From IMG/VR virus record IMGVR_UViG_3300020222_002168, positions 35,529-99,528 of that record: a stretch of 64,000 bases of DNA. The stretch is one strand, 5' to 3'. This DNA is from a virus. Below the pieces are notes generated by a model that saw only the letters and a program-made list of their open reading frames with translations, was not told the origin of the DNA and did no database searches. This document shows positions 63,064 to 64,000 of this stretch, one piece after another (within the stretch, counting starts at the first letter, position 1; the number at the start of each line of letters is the position of its first letter). Both the position numbers and the translations under genes were made by a program.

Positions 63064-64000
63064 TAATGAAACTGTTCCTCTTCTGTGCTGCCTTTCAATG
63101 CCTGTGTTGAAGCATTTTTTTCTATAGTAGTAGTCACTCTATCGAAATATCCCGTACCTACTTCTCGCTGATGCTTGACTGCTTCAAATCCTCTGTCAGC
63201 GGCAGCGAACTCTTTCTCTTGTAGTTCCACAAATGCTGGCATGCCATCACGAGCATAGCCATAAGCCATATCAAACATATGGTAGTTAAGATTATGAAAC
63301 CCAGCGAGTGTAATGAACTGGAACTTATAACCCATTGCTCCAAGCTCGCGCTGGAAACGGCTAATTGCGTCTGCATCTAGATTCTTCCTCCAATTAAATG
63401 ATGGTGAACAGTTGTAGGCCAACATCTTGCCGGGATAGTGTCGGTGGATCTCTTCGGCAAACCTGCGTGCGAAATCAAGATCGGGTTTCCCTGTTTCACA
63501 CCATACGAGATCTGCATAGGGGCAGTAGGCCAGTGCTCTGCTGACTGCTTGGTCGAATCCTGCTCGGGTTCTAAAGAAACCTTCCACAGTTCTTTCACCA
63601 GTAAGAAAAGGAACGTCGTTAGGATCAACATCGCTAGTGATAAGGTCACCAGCTTCGGCATCAGTACGAGCGATAACGAGAGTAGGCACGCCCAAGACAT
63701 CAGCAGCGAGACGAGCGGCAACAAGTTTATTGACTGCTTCTCTGGTTGGTACAAGGACTTTTCCTCCCATATGTCCGCATTTCTTGACTGATGCTAACTG
63801 ATCTTCGAAGTGTACTCCTGCAGCACCTGCTCGGATCATGGCTTTCATCAGTTCAAAAGCATTTAACACACCACCAAAGCCTGCTTCAGCATCAGCGACT
63901 ATGGGTGCGAAGAAATCTCTATCTCCCGTCTGTTCCATCCACTGTATCTGATCTGCTCTGCGGAATGTGTTGTTTATTCTATTTACTACCGCAGGCACTG
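63063..64000 (-). CDS. aceA: isocitrate lyase, N terminus outside window
   Basis: About 312 residues of the C-terminal part; the frame stays open to the window edge, and enzymes of this family have about 430 residues. [37 protein letters not shown], the active-site signature KKCGHMGGK (about 73-81), NCSPSFNW and TGYFDRV..., GSTEEEQF are all present. Splits isocitrate into succinate and glyoxylate in the glyoxylate shunt. Very unusual in a phage genome. Confidence 0.95.
   Translation of the reverse strand, partial: VPAVVNRINNTFRRADQIQWMEQTGDRDFFAPIVADAEAGFGGVLNAFELMKAMIRAGAAGVHFEDQLASVKKCGHMGGKVLVPTREAVNKLVAARLAADVLGVPTLVIARTDAEAGDLITSDVDPNDVPFLTGERTVEGFFRTRAGFDQAVSRALAYCPYADLVWCETGKPDLDFARRFAEEIHRHYPGKMLAYNCSPSFNWRKNLDADAISRFQRELGAMGYKFQFITLAGFHNLNYHMFDMAYGYARDGMPAFVELQEKEFAAADRGFEAVKHQREVGTGYFDRVTTTIEKNASTQALKGSTEEEQFH

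Overview
The window is almost certainly part of the genome of a large, T4-like (myovirus-type) bacteriophage from an aquatic proteobacterial host. Nearly every gene is read from the minus strand, genes are tightly packed and often overlap by ATGA or TAATG, and phage hallmarks are frequent: class Ia ribonucleotide reductase with glutaredoxin, a tail-fibre protein with a pectate-lyase-like domain, a PAAR spike tip, a PD-(D/E)XK exonuclease, a DnaQ-like exonuclease, a solitary HNH nuclease, a large tRNA array and T4-type late promoters (TATAAATA and close variants). Host-like sigma-70 promoters (TTGACA, 17 bases, TATAAT) precede the early-type blocks. The host is not shown directly. The circularly permuted tmRNA and genes such as coq7, DUF2970 and DUF2061 point to alpha- or betaproteobacteria; this is inference.

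Layout. Positions 1-1300: a partial gene, an RNA polymerase omega subunit (rpoZ) with a consensus promoter, and small genes. Positions 1285-6424: 25 tRNA or tRNA-like genes interspersed with genes and stem-closed RNAs. Positions 6430-6870: a promoter, inverted repeats and a promoter-to-terminator RNA gene with interlaced helices. Positions 6901-15546: small overlapping accessory genes including a ClpP-like protease, a paralogous family of tiny proteins ending in LRW, a D,D-peptidase and a phosphoesterase. Positions 15674-21271: secreted or structural proteins. Positions 21280-27564: heme oxygenase plus bilin reductase, ClpS, Hsp20, GroEL, GroES and DnaK. Positions 27670-31844: a respiratory and queuosine block (YhhQ-like transporter, endonuclease III, DoxX, COQ7, cytochrome c, small membrane proteins). 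Positions 31841-41642: radical SAM enzyme, exonuclease, GMP reductase, ribosomal protein bS21, membrane and lipoproteins, cell-wall hydrolase, structured RNA, HNH nuclease, AhpD and AhpC. Positions 41850-42144: permuted two-piece tmRNA. Positions 42145-48503: oxygenases, PAAR, glutaredoxin and nrdAB. Positions 48527-57373: virion genes. Positions 57509-58467: a short plus-strand operon. Positions 58522-64000: small genes, a DnaE-type polymerase, a fatty-acid desaturase, a class II aldolase and the C-terminal part of isocitrate lyase.

The most unusual observation is in the tRNA array. tRNA-Val(TAC) at 5611-5684 and tRNA-Arg(TCT) at 4887-4959 each have acceptor strands that do not match, but the 5' strand of each pairs 7 of 7 with the 3' strand of the other. 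The simplest reading is that a 724-base circle carrying one gene and a tRNA-Arg(TCT)-like site integrated into the T arm of tRNA-Val. A second, 519-base, gene-bearing segment sits in a tRNA-Leu(CAA) copy with the same kind of Arg(TCT)-like ends. The result looks like T-arm gene cassettes, with the Arg(TCT) halves circularly permuted.

Other systems act together. The tmRNA (tag ANDAFFGETRLAA), ClpP-like protease, ClpS, bS21, Hsp20, GroEL/ES and DnaK form a protein-quality-control set, and nrdAB, GMP reductase, the exonucleases and the DnaE-like polymerase serve DNA metabolism. Several metabolic genes (heme oxygenase and bilin reductase, COQ7, cytochrome c, DoxX, desaturase, aldolase, isocitrate lyase) would redirect host metabolism. 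Functions were assigned by reading motifs; no database search was run.
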